A program made the translations under genes and the position numbers. From Mycobacterium barrassiae (GTDB taxonomy: Bacteria > Actinomycetota > Actinomycetes > Mycobacteriales > Mycobacteriaceae): a DNA stretch of 64,000 nucleotides. Below the pieces are notes generated by a model. That model was not told the DNA's origin. It did no database searches and saw nothing but the letters and a program-made list of their open reading frames with translations. The stretch lies in assembly GCF_025822765.1 (NCBI RefSeq), contig NZ_JACKUK010000025.1, positions 249,084 to 313,083 on the forward strand. The letters are read 5' to 3'. Below, piece after piece: positions 43,272 to 52,417 of the stretch; the first letter of the stretch is position 1; each line of letters starts with the position of its first letter.

Positions 43272-44813
43272 CTAACTCCAAGACGGCAGCCAGATCTGCA
43301 TGTTCCAGGTGGCCTGCGAAATCGGTATGCCCGTCAGGATCGGGTACATCCACGCGAAGTTCGTGAGCACCAGCGCGACATAAAAACTCACCGCGATGAG
43401 GCCCAGCGTTCTTCGCTCCGAATTCTGGTTCGGCTTGTAGAGGATGTCGCCGAGGATCATCGCGATCGCCAGCACCAAGAACGGCGCCATCACCGCCGCG
43501 TAGAAGAAGTACATCTGCCGGTCGATGTCCGCGAACCACGGCAAGAAGCCCGCGCTGTAGCCGACCAGGATCGCGGCGTAGCGCCAGTCGTGCTTGACGA
43601 ACGTGCGCCACACCGCCCAGGCGAGTACCGGCACCGCGATGAACCACATCGCGGGCGTGCCAACGAGCAGGACCGCCTTGACACACGACTGTGCGCCGCA
43701 GCCGGGGACGTTCTCGTTGTCGATCGCGTAGAGCACCGGCCGCAGCGACATCGGCCACGTCCAGGGTTTGGACTCCCAGGGGTGGTGGTTGCCGTCGGCG
43801 TTGGTCAGCCCTGAATGGAACTTGTACGCCGCGAACGTGTAGTGCCACAGCGAGCGCAGCGCGTCGGGCACCGGCAGGATGCTGTCCTCGCCGATCGACC
43901 TGCCGACCTCGTGCCGATTCACGCCGGTCTCCGACGCGAACCACGGCGTATAGGACGCCAGGTAGACGCCGAACGGAATCAGCACGAGCGCATACAGCGA
44001 CGGGCCAAGATCGCGGCGAAACGCCCCGAGCCACGGCCGCGGCACTCGATACTGTCGACGCGCGGCGATGTCGAACGCCAGCGTCATCACCCCGAAGAAC
44101 GCCACGAAATAGAGTCCGGACCACTTTGTCGCGCAGGCCAATCCGAGCAGCACCCCGGCGCCGAACCGCCACCACCGCACGCCGAGCCTCGGACCCCACG
44201 GTGTCTCGCTGATGCGGCCTTCGAGCAGAGCGACGTGCATCCGCTCGCGTACCTGGTCGCGGTCGACGATCAAACATCCGAACGCCGCCACCACGAAGAC
44301 CACCAGGAATCCGTCGAGCAGCGCGGTGCGTGACGCGACGAAGCTGACTCCGTCGGCGATCAGCAGCAGCCCGGCGATCCCGCCGACGACTGTGGACCGG
44401 CTGATGCGCCGAGCGATCCGCGCGACGAGCAACACGGTGATGATGCCGCAGACGGCGCCGGCGAAGCGCCAGCCGAGGCCGTTGTATCCGAAGATCGCCT
44501 CGCCCATGGCGATCAACTGCTTGCCCACCGGCGGATGCACCACCAGCCCGTAGCCGGGGTTGTCCTCGACGCCGTGGTTGTGCAGCATCTGCCACGCCTG
44601 CGGCGCGTAGTGCTTCTCGTCGAAGATGGGGGTGCCTGCGTCGGTCGGCGACCCGAGGTTCAGGAAACGCGTCACGGCGGCCAACGCGGTGACGATGGCC
44701 GTCATCGCCCAGCCCTGGAGACGGTCCACCGGACCGAAGTCGGCGATCGGCACCAGCGGGGCTGGACTGATCACGGGGACCGCGCGCGAGGCTTCGGTTG
44801 CGGGGGCGGTCAC
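43272..44813 (-). CDS. pmt: protein O-mannosyltransferase
   Basis: The 513-residue GT39 membrane protein transfers mannose from polyprenyl-phosphomannose to exported proteins during Sec translocation. It has about ten membrane helices. The essential Asp-Glu pair is in the first outer loop (GTPIFDEKHYAPQ, residues about 61-73), with PPVGKQLIAMGE following and the conserved WESKPWTWPMSLRP near residue 335. It corresponds to Rv1002c. The start is GTG 44813, divergent from rsmI with 24 bases between the starts. Confidence 0.93.
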   Translation of the reverse strand: MTAPATEASRAVPVISPAPLVPIADFGPVDRLQGWAMTAIVTALAAVTRFLNLGSPTDAGTPIFDEKHYAPQAWQMLHNHGVEDNPGYGLVVHPPVGKQLIAMGEAIFGYNGLGWRFAGAVCGIITVLLVARIARRISRSTVVGGIAGLLLIADGVSFVASRTALLDGFLVVFVVAAFGCLIVDRDQVRERMHVALLEGRISETPWGPRLGVRWWRFGAGVLLGLACATKWSGLYFVAFFGVMTLAFDIAARRQYRVPRPWLGAFRRDLGPSLYALVLIPFGVYLASYTPWFASETGVNRHEVGRSIGEDSILPVPDALRSLWHYTFAAYKFHSGLTNADGNHHPWESKPWTWPMSLRPVLYAIDNENVPGCGAQSCVKAVLLVGTPAMWFIAVPVLAWAVWRTFVKHDWRYAAILVGYSAGFLPWFADIDRQMYFFYAAVMAPFLVLAIAMILGDILYKPNQNSERRTLGLIAVSFYVALVLTNFAWMYPILTGIPISQATWNMQIWLPSWS

Positions 44814-44837
44814 GCAAGCGATCGTAGGCTGTCCCGC

Positions 44838-45674
44838 ATGGACTCCGGCCGACTGCTGATCGGCGCCACGCCCCTGGGCCGGCCCGAGGACGCGTCTGCG
44901 CGGCTGGTCAGCGCCCTGGCCAGTGCCGATGTGATCGCGGCCGAGGACACCCGGCGGATCCGCACCCTGGCCCAGGCTCTCGACGTCAAACCCGCGGGAA
45001 AGGTGGTCAGCCTCTACGACCAGAACGAGGCGACGCGTGTTCCCGCGCTGGTCGCCGAGATCGCGGCGGGAGCGACCGTGCTGCTCGTCAGCGATGCCGG
45101 GATGCCGCTGATCAGCGACCCCGGCTACCGGCTGGTGTCCGCGTGCATCGACAGCGACCTGCCGATCACCTGTCTGCCCGGCCCGTCAGCGGTGACGACG
45201 GCGCTGGCCGTGTCGGGGCTGCCGTCGGAGAGGTTCTGCTTCGAGGGGTTCGCCCCGCGGCGGCATTCGGCGCGGATGACCTGGCTCGCCACCCTGGCCG
45301 CCGAGTCCCGCACGTGCGTGTTCTTCGAATCGCCCCGGCGACTGGCGGAGACGCTGGCCGACGCTCTGGACGCGCTGGGCGGTGACCGTGAGGCCGTGGT
45401 CTGTCGCGAACTGACGAAGACGCACGAGGAGATCGTCCGGGGTTCGTTGGCCGAGCTCGCCGAGTGGGCCAAAGAAGGTGTGCTGGGCGAGATCACGGTG
45501 GTGCTGGCTGGCGCGACCCCCAAGGCCGACCTGGACACGCTGGTCGCCGAGGTCAACGCTCTCGCGGAGGAGGGCATGCGGGTCAAGGATGCGTGTGCCC
45601 AGGTGATCGCAATGCATCCGGGTGCGCCGTCGCGACGCGAACTCTACGACGCGGTGCTGCGCTCGCGACAGTAA
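44838..45674 (+). CDS. rsmI: 16S rRNA (cytidine1402-2'-O)-methyltransferase RsmI
   Basis: The 278-residue tetrapyrrole-methylase-fold enzyme methylates C1402 of 16S rRNA with SAM. Motifs are LLIGATPLGRPEDAS, AAEDTRRIRTL, LVSDAGMPLISDPGYRLV (residues about 81-98), LPGPSAVTTALAVSGLP and ELTKTHEEIVRG. A TAGGCT box seven bases before the ATG suggests a leaderless transcript. The first residue region matches Rv1003. Confidence 0.93.
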   Translation: MDSGRLLIGATPLGRPEDASARLVSALASADVIAAEDTRRIRTLAQALDVKPAGKVVSLYDQNEATRVPALVAEIAAGATVLLVSDAGMPLISDPGYRLVSACIDSDLPITCLPGPSAVTTALAVSGLPSERFCFEGFAPRRHSARMTWLATLAAESRTCVFFESPRRLAETLADALDALGGDREAVVCRELTKTHEEIVRGSLAELAEWAKEGVLGEITVVLAGATPKADLDTLVAEVNALAEEGMRVKDACAQVIAMHPGAPSRRELYDAVLRSRQ

Positions 45675-45773
45675 CGCGCAGCTGTGGGCTGGCTGTCAAT
45701 CGCATGTCAGCGCGAACTCTGCCGAGCGAACCGACGTATCACGGTATAGGGGTGCGGCGTGTAAGGAGCAGCT

Positions 45774-46757
45774 GTGAGAGTCGTTGGCCTGGAGGAACAT
45801 TACGTCACCACCGAAGTTGTCAAAGCTTGGGCGAACCTCGATTCGCGTTGGCAGGATCCTGTGGTCAACCGGCCGGGCCAGGACGGGATCAGGCAACGGC
45901 TGCTCGAGATCGGCGACCGGCGCATCGCCGCGATGGACGACGCCGGCGTCGACCTGCAGGTGGCCTCGCTCACCTCGCCGGGCCTCTTCAACCTCGCACC
46001 TGCCGATGCGCGCGCGCTTCAAACCGACTGCAATGATCAGCTCGCCGCCGCCGTGCGCGCGTATCCCGACCGGCTGCAGGGCTTCGCCACACTGGCCGCC
46101 CCCGATCCTGACGCGGCGGCCGACGAACTCCGCAGAGCAGTAACGACTTTGGGATTCAACGGTGCATTGATATTCAGTCGGGTGCGCGATCAGCCCATCG
46201 ACCACCACGACTTCTGGCCCGTCTTCGAAGCCGCCGAGGAGTTGGGCGCCCCGCTGTATCTCCACCCGCAATCGCCGCCCCCATCGGTGCGGGAGGCCTA
46301 CTACTCGGGGTTCGACGACATCGTCAGCGGCGCCTTCGCGACTCACGGGGTGGGTTGGCACTACGACGCGGGTGTGCAACTGCTCCGGCTCATCCTCGCC
46401 GGAGTGTTCGACCGCTTCCCCAAGCTGCAGGTGATCATGGGGCACTGGGGTGAGACTGTGCTGTTCTTCCTCGAGCGCATCGACAGAATGGCCGGGATAG
46501 CCCGCCTCGAACGATCCGTGTCCGAATACGTGCGCTCGAACGTGTTCGTCACTCCGGGAGGCATTTTCAGTACCCGCTATCTGCGTTGGGCCCTGGACGT
46601 GGTCGGCGCCGACCGCATCATGTTCGCCGCCGACTACCCCTTCGTGTCGCCGGACGACGGCGCCGCGCATCACTTCCTCGACGTACTGGATGACGACGAT
46701 CGAGAGAAGATCGCGTCAGGTAATTGGGACCGACTCTGCGCGGCGATCAGGCGCTGA
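45774..46757 (+). CDS. amidohydrolase-2 family decarboxylase/hydrolase
   Basis: The 327-residue TIM-barrel metal enzyme starts at GTG 45774. It shows VVGLEEHYVT (Glu-x-His metal site at the N-terminus), APLYLHPQSPPP (His), VIMGHWGETVLFFLERID (His) and MFAADYPFVSPDD (Asp), the layout of gamma-resorcylate and dihydroxybenzoate decarboxylases. The substrate is probably an aromatic acid but is not determined. It is convergent with pabB, and the last 42 bases of the two genes overlap. Confidence 0.85.
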   Translation: MRVVGLEEHYVTTEVVKAWANLDSRWQDPVVNRPGQDGIRQRLLEIGDRRIAAMDDAGVDLQVASLTSPGLFNLAPADARALQTDCNDQLAAAVRAYPDRLQGFATLAAPDPDAAADELRRAVTTLGFNGALIFSRVRDQPIDHHDFWPVFEAAEELGAPLYLHPQSPPPSVREAYYSGFDDIVSGAFATHGVGWHYDAGVQLLRLILAGVFDRFPKLQVIMGHWGETVLFFLERIDRMAGIARLERSVSEYVRSNVFVTPGGIFSTRYLRWALDVVGADRIMFAADYPFVSPDDGAAHHFLDVLDDDDREKIASGNWDRLCAAIRR

Positions 46758-48053
46758 CTGGATGATCGGCGCCGCCTTGTGCAGGCACTCGTCCCACTCT
46801 CGATCGGGATCGGAATCGGCGGTGATCCCGCCGCCGACGCCGAGCACCGCGCCGCCGTGTGCGTCGAACTCGACCGTCCGGATCGCCACGTTCAGCTCGC
46901 ACCCGGCGATCGGTGAGGCCAACCCGACTGTGCCGCAATACACTCCGCGCCGATGCGGCTCCCAACTGCGCAGCAGCTGACGGGCGCGCAGCTTGGGTGT
47001 TCCGGTCACCGACGCGGGCGGGAACGTGGCGTCGAGCACGTCGGCCATCGGCATGTCGACCCCGACGCGAGCCGTCACCGTCGACACGAGATGCCAGACA
47101 CCCGGCGCCGGCCGGACGACCAGCAGCTCGGGCACGGAGACACTGCCGGTGACCGCGACCCGGCCCAGGTCGTTGCGGACCAGATCGACGATCATGATGT
47201 TCTCCGCGACGTCTTTGACCGATGCGCGTAACTCCGACGGATCGTTGTGCTGCGGCAGCGTGCCCTTGATCGGACTCGACGTCACCGCCTCGCCGCGTCG
47301 CCGCAGGAACAACTCGGGCGACAGCGACGCCACCGCACCCCAGTCGCCGGCCACGTACGCCGCCCTGGCGGGGGAGGTGCGCGCGACGGCGTCGGCGAAG
47401 AATTCGATTGCGGCTCCGGTGTTTGATGTCGCCGCCGGCGCGGCTCCGGTGTTTGATGTCGCCGCCGGCGCGGCTCCGGTGTTTGATGTCGCCGCCGGCG
47501 CGGCTCCGGTGATCCGGCCGACGAACTGCGTGCACACGCACGCCTGGTACACCTCACCCGCCGCGATCGCGTCCAGGCATTCCCGCACCCCGCGACGATG
47601 TGCGTCGCGATTCGCGGGGCCCCACTCGATAGTGCTCGGCCGTATCGGCGCGCACGTCTCGATGGCCTCGGCGACCCATCTGGAAAGCCCTGCACCGGAG
47701 AGGCTTTCGTACCACCACAGCCCGTCGCGATCCTGGCGCAACACGCAGTCCGACCAACCGCCTGCCGCCTCGGGTATGCGCGGGCCACGGCCGTCGGCGC
47801 CCGCATCGGGGTACGACAGATAGCCGAACCATCCGCCGCCGACCACATCTCCGGACGCCCCGGGGGCCACGTCGAACACCTCGGAGGTCGCGACCGGCAC
47901 CGCTGAAACCGACGGTGCGATGACGGCGCCCGAACCGAACCACTCGCCGATCAGCGCGGCCGGCGGGGGCAACCCGCGGCGGCGCGCCGCATCGGCAACC
48001 GCGCAAAGCACCGCAGGGGCTGCGCCCAAGTCGCCGAGTCGCTCGATCCGCAC
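46716..48053 (-). CDS. pabB: aminodeoxychorismate synthase component I
   Basis: The 445-residue chorismate-binding enzyme makes aminodeoxychorismate for folate synthesis with a glutaminase partner encoded elsewhere. Motifs are AAGEVYQACVCTQF, GDWGAVASLSPELFL, TSSPIKGTLPQ, ENIMIVDLVRNDLGRVA, FPPASVTGTPKLRA and YCGTVGLASPIAGCELNVAIRT. The start is GTG 48053. An unusual 33-residue insertion (three copies of GAAPAATSNT) from a 30-bp tandem DNA repeat interrupts the region after FVGRIT. All catalytic motifs remain, so the enzyme may still work. Confidence 0.92.
   Translation of the reverse strand: MRIERLGDLGAAPAVLCAVADAARRRGLPPPAALIGEWFGSGAVIAPSVSAVPVATSEVFDVAPGASGDVVGGGWFGYLSYPDAGADGRGPRIPEAAGGWSDCVLRQDRDGLWWYESLSGAGLSRWVAEAIETCAPIRPSTIEWGPANRDAHRRGVRECLDAIAAGEVYQACVCTQFVGRITGAAPAATSNTGAAPAATSNTGAAPAATSNTGAAIEFFADAVARTSPARAAYVAGDWGAVASLSPELFLRRRGEAVTSSPIKGTLPQHNDPSELRASVKDVAENIMIVDLVRNDLGRVAVTGSVSVPELLVVRPAPGVWHLVSTVTARVGVDMPMADVLDATFPPASVTGTPKLRARQLLRSWEPHRRGVYCGTVGLASPIAGCELNVAIRTVEFDAHGGAVLGVGGGITADSDPDREWDECLHKAAPIIQSAPDRRAESVPIT
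47411..47510. repeat. 30-bp tandem repeat, 3.3 copies, inside pabB
   Basis: The 30-base unit beginning CGGCTCCGGTGTTTGATGTC occurs at 47411-47440, 47441-47470 and 47471-47500 without a mismatch, plus 10 bases of a fourth. The length keeps the pabB frame. Confidence 0.97.
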
Positions 48054-48073
48054 CAGGTAAGCGTGGCAGAAAG

Positions 48074-48961
48074 CTAGCGGCTTATCTCCCGCGGGATGTC
48101 GACACCGGTCAGCTTGTCCGGGTTGCGCATCGCGTAGAAGTGGCTGATCTTCCCGTCGGTGATCTCGACGGTGATGATGCCTTCGAAGCTGTCGCCCAGG
48201 TAAAGCTTCAGCGCCGGGGCGTTGTTGTACATCGCCGGCTCGACCCGGCCGGCCTCGCCTGCCACGCGAACCAGCCCGATGATGACCCTCGCCACCTTGT
48301 CGGCGCCGATGACGGGCCTGCGCGCCGCACTGACCTTGCCGTCGGAGTCGGCGGTCCACTTGACGTCCTCGGTGAGCATCTCCAGCAGGGCATCGAGGTC
48401 GCCGGTCGAGGCCGCGGCGAAGAACCGGGCCGTGATCTCCATGGAGAGTTTCGGGTCGACGGGCTCGAACCGCTTACGGCGGGACTGGACATGCTCGCGG
48501 GCACGGTGGGCCATCTGGCGGACCGCCGCCGTCGATTTGCCGATTGTCGAAGCGATCTCGTCATGGCTGAAGCCGAACACCTCGCGCAGCACGAACACCG
48601 CGCGTTCGTCGGGGCTCAGCGTCTCCAACACCACGAGCATCGCCATCGAAACCGATTCGGCCAGAACGACATCGGCCGAGGCGTCTTTGGTCTCCAGCAG
48701 CAGCGGCTCGGGCAACCAGGGGCCGACGTAGTCCTCACGCCTGCGCGACTGCGCCCGCAGGGCGTTGAGGGACTGCCGGGTGACGAGCTGGGCGAGGTAG
48801 GCCTTGGTGTCCTGCACCGTCGACAGGTCCACCTCGGCCCAGCGCAGGTAGCTTTCCTGCAGCACGTCATCGGATTCGGTTGCGCTGCCCAGGATCTCGT
48901 AGGCGATCGTGAACAGCAGCGGCCGCAAGGCCGTGAATCGTTCGGCGTGTTCGTCAGTCAC
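48074..48961 (-). CDS. ECF41-type RNA polymerase sigma factor (SigJ-like), copy 1
   Basis: The 295-residue sigma factor has region 2 (TAYEILGSATESDDVLQ-like: YEILGSATESDDVLQESYLR), the linker signature VGPWLPEPLLLE of group ECF41, region 4 (LSPDERAVFVLREVFGFSHD, then EIASTIGKSTAAVRQMAHR) and a fused SnoaL-like C-terminal domain (residues about 175-290) ending MRNPDKLTGVDI. In ECF41 factors that domain replaces an anti-sigma factor. The ATG overlaps the stop of the adjacent oxidoreductase (ATGA), its likely target and operon partner. Confidence 0.9.
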   Translation of the reverse strand: MTDEHAERFTALRPLLFTIAYEILGSATESDDVLQESYLRWAEVDLSTVQDTKAYLAQLVTRQSLNALRAQSRRREDYVGPWLPEPLLLETKDASADVVLAESVSMAMLVVLETLSPDERAVFVLREVFGFSHDEIASTIGKSTAAVRQMAHRAREHVQSRRKRFEPVDPKLSMEITARFFAAASTGDLDALLEMLTEDVKWTADSDGKVSAARRPVIGADKVARVIIGLVRVAGEAGRVEPAMYNNAPALKLYLGDSFEGIITVEITDGKISHFYAMRNPDKLTGVDIPREISR

Positions 48962-50139
48962 GGTCGCACCGGTTGGGCGGCTACCGCCAACTGCTGCTCG
49001 CGCTTACCGCCCTTGAGCCAGAAGTAGCTGCCCGGTTTGCGCGCCTCCCGCTGCAGGAAGGTGACGGTGCCCTTGCAGACCGCCTCCTTGATCTTGGCTG
49101 CGGTGCGGCCGCCGATGTGCAGCGGGATGACCGTGTCGTCGAAGCGCGCCAGCTGAACGAGGCCGCCTGTCCGGCCGAGGCTGATGCACTGGCCGGTGAA
49201 CGCCTGGTTGAGCCGTTTGGGCTCGGTGCCCGCGATGCGGCTGAGCACGGTGTTCGCGGCCTGTGCGCCCAGCGGGATGGCTGCCTGGCAGCTCATGCGC
49301 AGCGGCACGTTCGACGGTGCGGCCGCATCGCCTGCGGCGACGATGCGTGGGTCGTCGATGCTGGTCAGGGTCTCGTCGGTGAGCAGTCGGCCGGCCGCGT
49401 CGGTGCTCAGCCCGCTGTTGGCGGCCAGGTCGGGGACACCGAAGCCGGCGGTCCAGACCGTGACCGTGCTGGCGATGGTGCGTCCGTCGGCGAGGATCAC
49501 GGCGTCGGGGCGCACCTCGGTCGCGGTGGAGCCCGGACCGTCGATGATGGTGACGCCGAGCCGGGTCAACCGCTTGGCGGCCGCGCGACGGCCACGAGCG
49601 TGCAGGTAGGGGCCGAGCACTCCGCCACACACCAGCGTCACGCGCCGGCCCTCCTCGGCGAACTCCGCGGCCACCTCCAGACCTGTCGGACCGGCGCCGA
49701 TCACGGTCATCGGCGCATCGGCGCCTGCGGCATGGAACGCTTTCTTCAACTGCTCGGCCTGCTCGAGTTCCGAGATCGGGTAGGCGAATTCGGCGGCGCC
49801 GGGCACGACAGGTGCGGCCCCGTGACTCCCGATGGCGTAGATCAGGTAGTCGTAGGTCAGCTCACCGCCGCCGCTGAGTTCGATGCGCCGCCCCGGTGCG
49901 TCGATGCGGGTCACCGAATCGACCTTCAGGTGGATGCCGTCACCGAGAATGTCGGCGTAGTCCACAACGGCGTCGTCGCTGCCGGTCACCAACTGGTGAA
50001 GCCGGATCCGCTCGACGAACTGTGCGCGGGGGTTGACCAGGGTGATGTCGACGTTCTCGTTCAACCGCAGATGGTTGGCCGCCAGAACGCCGGCATAGCC
50101 GCCGCCGATCACGATCACGCGGGTCTTCTGTGCAGTCAT
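48958..50139 (-). CDS. FAD-dependent NDH-2-like oxidoreductase, copy 1
   Basis: The 393-residue flavoprotein has two dinucleotide folds (VIVIGGGYAGVLAANHLRL at the N-terminus; MTVIGAGPTGLEVAAEFAEE near residue 145) and the FAD motif RIVAAGDAAAPSNVPL near residue 285. There is no clear membrane anchor except a weakly amphipathic C-terminus. ECF41 sigma genes are regularly paired with carboxymuconolactone decarboxylases, oxidoreductases or epimerases, and this is such a partner. Its upstream region has an ECF41-like promoter. Confidence 0.87.
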   Translation of the reverse strand: MTAQKTRVIVIGGGYAGVLAANHLRLNENVDITLVNPRAQFVERIRLHQLVTGSDDAVVDYADILGDGIHLKVDSVTRIDAPGRRIELSGGGELTYDYLIYAIGSHGAAPVVPGAAEFAYPISELEQAEQLKKAFHAAGADAPMTVIGAGPTGLEVAAEFAEEGRRVTLVCGGVLGPYLHARGRRAAAKRLTRLGVTIIDGPGSTATEVRPDAVILADGRTIASTVTVWTAGFGVPDLAANSGLSTDAAGRLLTDETLTSIDDPRIVAAGDAAAPSNVPLRMSCQAAIPLGAQAANTVLSRIAGTEPKRLNQAFTGQCISLGRTGGLVQLARFDDTVIPLHIGGRTAAKIKEAVCKGTVTFLQREARKPGSYFWLKGGKREQQLAVAAQPVRP

Positions 50140-50216
50140 CTTGATCTCCTCGAGTCATCCTGCTCTCCACCGGCCGCCGGAGGCGGCCATCCAGCATTGA
50201 GCTGGTCTGTCCTCGA

Positions 50217-50243
50217 GACACCGCGCACAGCTGGAGTGTGACA
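50217..50243 (-). promoter_or_regulatory. ECF41-type promoter, cassette 1
   Basis: On the minus strand TGTCACA, 16 bases, TGTC precede the copy-1 oxidoreductase start by about 77 bases. The ECF41 consensus I recall is TGTCACA-N16-CGTC. Confidence 0.7.
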
Positions 50244-50267
50244 GCTCTGCCCGCGATGTGGCGCACA

Positions 50268-51170
50268 TCACTGACGGCTGACCGCCCTTGGGGTCGTGAT
50301 GCCGACGAGTTTGTCGGGGTTGCGCATGGCATAGAGGTTCGTGATCTTGTCGTCGAGCACCTCGAAGACGAAGACGCCCTCCAGGTGGTCGCCGGTGTAG
50401 ATGACCACCGCGGGAGCACTGTTGCAGACCGCCGTTTCGAACCTGATCTCCGGCGTCTCCATGACCACCTGAAACAGCCGGGCCATGATCGCGGCGACCC
50501 TTCGCGCGCCGACGACGGGCCTGCGGATCGCGGCGGCCTTGCCGCCGTGGTCGGCCGTCCACGTCACTCCCGGCGCCAGCAGTGCCATCAAACCGTCCAT
50601 GTCGCCGGTGGATGCGGCCGCCAGGAACTGCTCGGTGATCTGCGTGGTCCGCTCCCTGTCCACGGGGCCGAACCGGTTGCGTCGTGCATGCACGTGTTCG
50701 CGCGCGCGGTGTGCCATCTGCCGCACCGTCGGAACCGATTTGCCGACGGCCTCGGCGATTTCGTCGTAGTCGAAGCCGAACGTCTCGCGCAGCACGAACA
50801 CTGCCCGCTCATCCGGGGTGAGCGTTTCGAGAAGAACCAGCATCGCCATCGAAACCGATTCGGCGAGAACGACGTCGGCGGAGGCATCGCGGTCGTCGAG
50901 CAGCAGTGGCTCAGGAAGCCACGGCCCGATGTAGTCCTCGCGGCGGCGCACGCCCTCGCGCAGCGCGTTGAGCGCCTGGCGGGTCACCAGCTGTGCGAGA
51001 TATGACTTGGTGTCCCGCACCGTCGCCAGGTCCACCTCCGCCCATCGCAGATAGCTGTCCTGCAGCACGTCGTCGGATTCCGTTGCCGAGCCGAGGATCT
51101 CGTAGGCGATGGTGAACAGCAGCGGCCGCAGATGGGTGAACCGGTCGGCATGCTCATTCCTTGTGGTCAC
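50268..51170 (-). CDS. ECF41-type RNA polymerase sigma factor (SigJ-like), copy 2
   Basis: The 300-residue protein is a close paralogue of the sigma factor at 48074: YEILGSATESDDVLQDSYLR, IGPWLPEPLLLDD, TPDERAVFVLRETFGFDYDE, VGKSVPTVRQMAHRAREHV, and a SnoaL-like tail ending MRNPDKLVGITT. GTG 51170 overlaps the stop of the upstream oxidoreductase (GTGA), exactly the coupling seen in copy 1. The longer frame to 51827 is antisense-type sequence of the oxidoreductase. Confidence 0.9.
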   Translation of the reverse strand: MTTRNEHADRFTHLRPLLFTIAYEILGSATESDDVLQDSYLRWAEVDLATVRDTKSYLAQLVTRQALNALREGVRRREDYIGPWLPEPLLLDDRDASADVVLAESVSMAMLVLLETLTPDERAVFVLRETFGFDYDEIAEAVGKSVPTVRQMAHRAREHVHARRNRFGPVDRERTTQITEQFLAAASTGDMDGLMALLAPGVTWTADHGGKAAAIRRPVVGARRVAAIMARLFQVVMETPEIRFETAVCNSAPAVVIYTGDHLEGVFVFEVLDDKITNLYAMRNPDKLVGITTPRAVSRQ

Positions 51171-52351
51171 GTGACCACCTTCGGGAACACCGGCTGCTCG
51201 GGACGCGGTCCGCCCTTGAGCCAGAACGCAGATCCCGGCTTGCGTGCGCTTCGACGCAGGGCCCACAGCGTGCCCTTGCAGATGCCCTCCTTGACCTTCG
51301 CGATCAGGCGGCCGCTGAAGTAGACGTCCACCGGCGAGTCGTCCTTGCGCGCGAGCTGCACGATGCCGGACTTGCGGCCAAGGCTGATGCAGGCTCCGCC
51401 GAAACCGTATTCGAAGTTCGCGGGTGTGGTGCCCGCGATGCGGCTCAGCACGGTATTGGCGGCCTGCGGGCCGAGCTGTGACGCCGACGCGCAGCACATC
51501 CGCAACGGCTCGCCGGACGGTGATGCGCAATCGCCCGCCGCGACGATGCGCTCGTCGTCGATGCTCGTCAGGGTCTCGTCCGTCAGCAGGCGACCCAGCT
51601 CGTCGGTGCGCAGGCCGCTGTTGGCGGCGAGCTCCGGCACGCCGAACCCTGCCGCCCATACGGTCACGGCGCTGGGGCGGACGGCGCCGTCGGCGAATAC
51701 CACTGCGTCGCGCCGTACCTCGGTCACCACGTCGGTCTCGAGCACCGCGACGCCCAGCCTGCGCAGCGCCTTGGCGACGGATCGCCGTCCGGGTTCGGAC
51801 AAGTAGGGGCCGAGTTGACCGCCGCATGCGAGGGTGACTCTGCGGCCCTGCTCGGCGAGTTCGGTGGCGGCCTCGATTCCGGTCAGCCCTGCACCGACGA
51901 CGGTCACCGGCGCGTCAGGGTGCAGTGTGTCGATGGTGTCGCGCAACAGCTGCGCCTGCTCCAACTCCGCTATTGGATAAGCGAATTCGGTTGCACCGGG
52001 CACCGACGACGGAACCGTGCCGGTGCTGCCGACCGCGTATATGACGTAGTCGTAGTCGAGCGACGTGCCCGACGCCAGCTCGACGGTCCGGGCGGCGGAG
52101 TCGATGCGGGTCGCGGTGTCGACGACGAGTTCGATGCCCTCACCGAGCAGGCTGCCGTAGTCGACGGTCGCGTCGTAGTTGCCCGCCACATGCTGATGCA
52201 GCCGGATCCGCTCGACGAACTTCGTCCGAGGGTTGACGAGGGTGATGTCCGGGGTGCCCGCGCCGCTGCCCATCCGCAATTGGTTGGCCGCGATTGTTCC
52301 TGAGTAGCCGCCGCCGATGATGACGACCTTGGGTGCATGGTTTCCAGTCAT
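51167..52351 (-). CDS. FAD-dependent NDH-2-like oxidoreductase, copy 2
   Basis: The 394-residue paralogue of the 48958 gene has VVIIGGGYSGTIAANQLRMG, VTVVGAGLTGIEAATELAEQ and RIVAAGDCASPSGEPL. The start is ATG 52351 (MTGNHAPKVV). It heads the second oxidoreductase-sigma cassette and has an ECF41-like promoter directly upstream. The substrate and electron acceptor are unknown. The two copies clearly derive from duplication of the whole cassette. Confidence 0.87.
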   Translation of the reverse strand: MTGNHAPKVVIIGGGYSGTIAANQLRMGSGAGTPDITLVNPRTKFVERIRLHQHVAGNYDATVDYGSLLGEGIELVVDTATRIDSAARTVELASGTSLDYDYVIYAVGSTGTVPSSVPGATEFAYPIAELEQAQLLRDTIDTLHPDAPVTVVGAGLTGIEAATELAEQGRRVTLACGGQLGPYLSEPGRRSVAKALRRLGVAVLETDVVTEVRRDAVVFADGAVRPSAVTVWAAGFGVPELAANSGLRTDELGRLLTDETLTSIDDERIVAAGDCASPSGEPLRMCCASASQLGPQAANTVLSRIAGTTPANFEYGFGGACISLGRKSGIVQLARKDDSPVDVYFSGRLIAKVKEGICKGTLWALRRSARKPGSAFWLKGGPRPEQPVFPKVVT

Positions 52352-52359
52352 GCCCTCAA

Positions 52360-52386
52360 GACACCGCCCACCGGTCGATCGTGACA
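52360..52386 (-). promoter_or_regulatory. ECF41-type promoter, cassette 2
   Basis: On the minus strand TGTCACG, 16 bases, TGTC lie immediately upstream of the copy-2 oxidoreductase ATG (52351). The spacing and both boxes match those of cassette 1. Confidence 0.7.
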
Positions 52387-52417
52387 AAAAGTGACGTGGG
52401 TCACTCTCGTTCGTCCG

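Noticed and set aside
47411-47510. Tandem repeats as a possible CRISPR array
   Set aside because: The copies are contiguous without spacers, keep the pabB reading frame, and no cas gene is present.
48973-50241. 422-codon plus-strand frame opposite the oxidoreductase
   Set aside because: Antisense shadow of an intact flavoprotein gene; no motif or start signal of its own. The similar frames at 5047-6267, 30255-31493 and 52464-53801 were rejected for the same reason.
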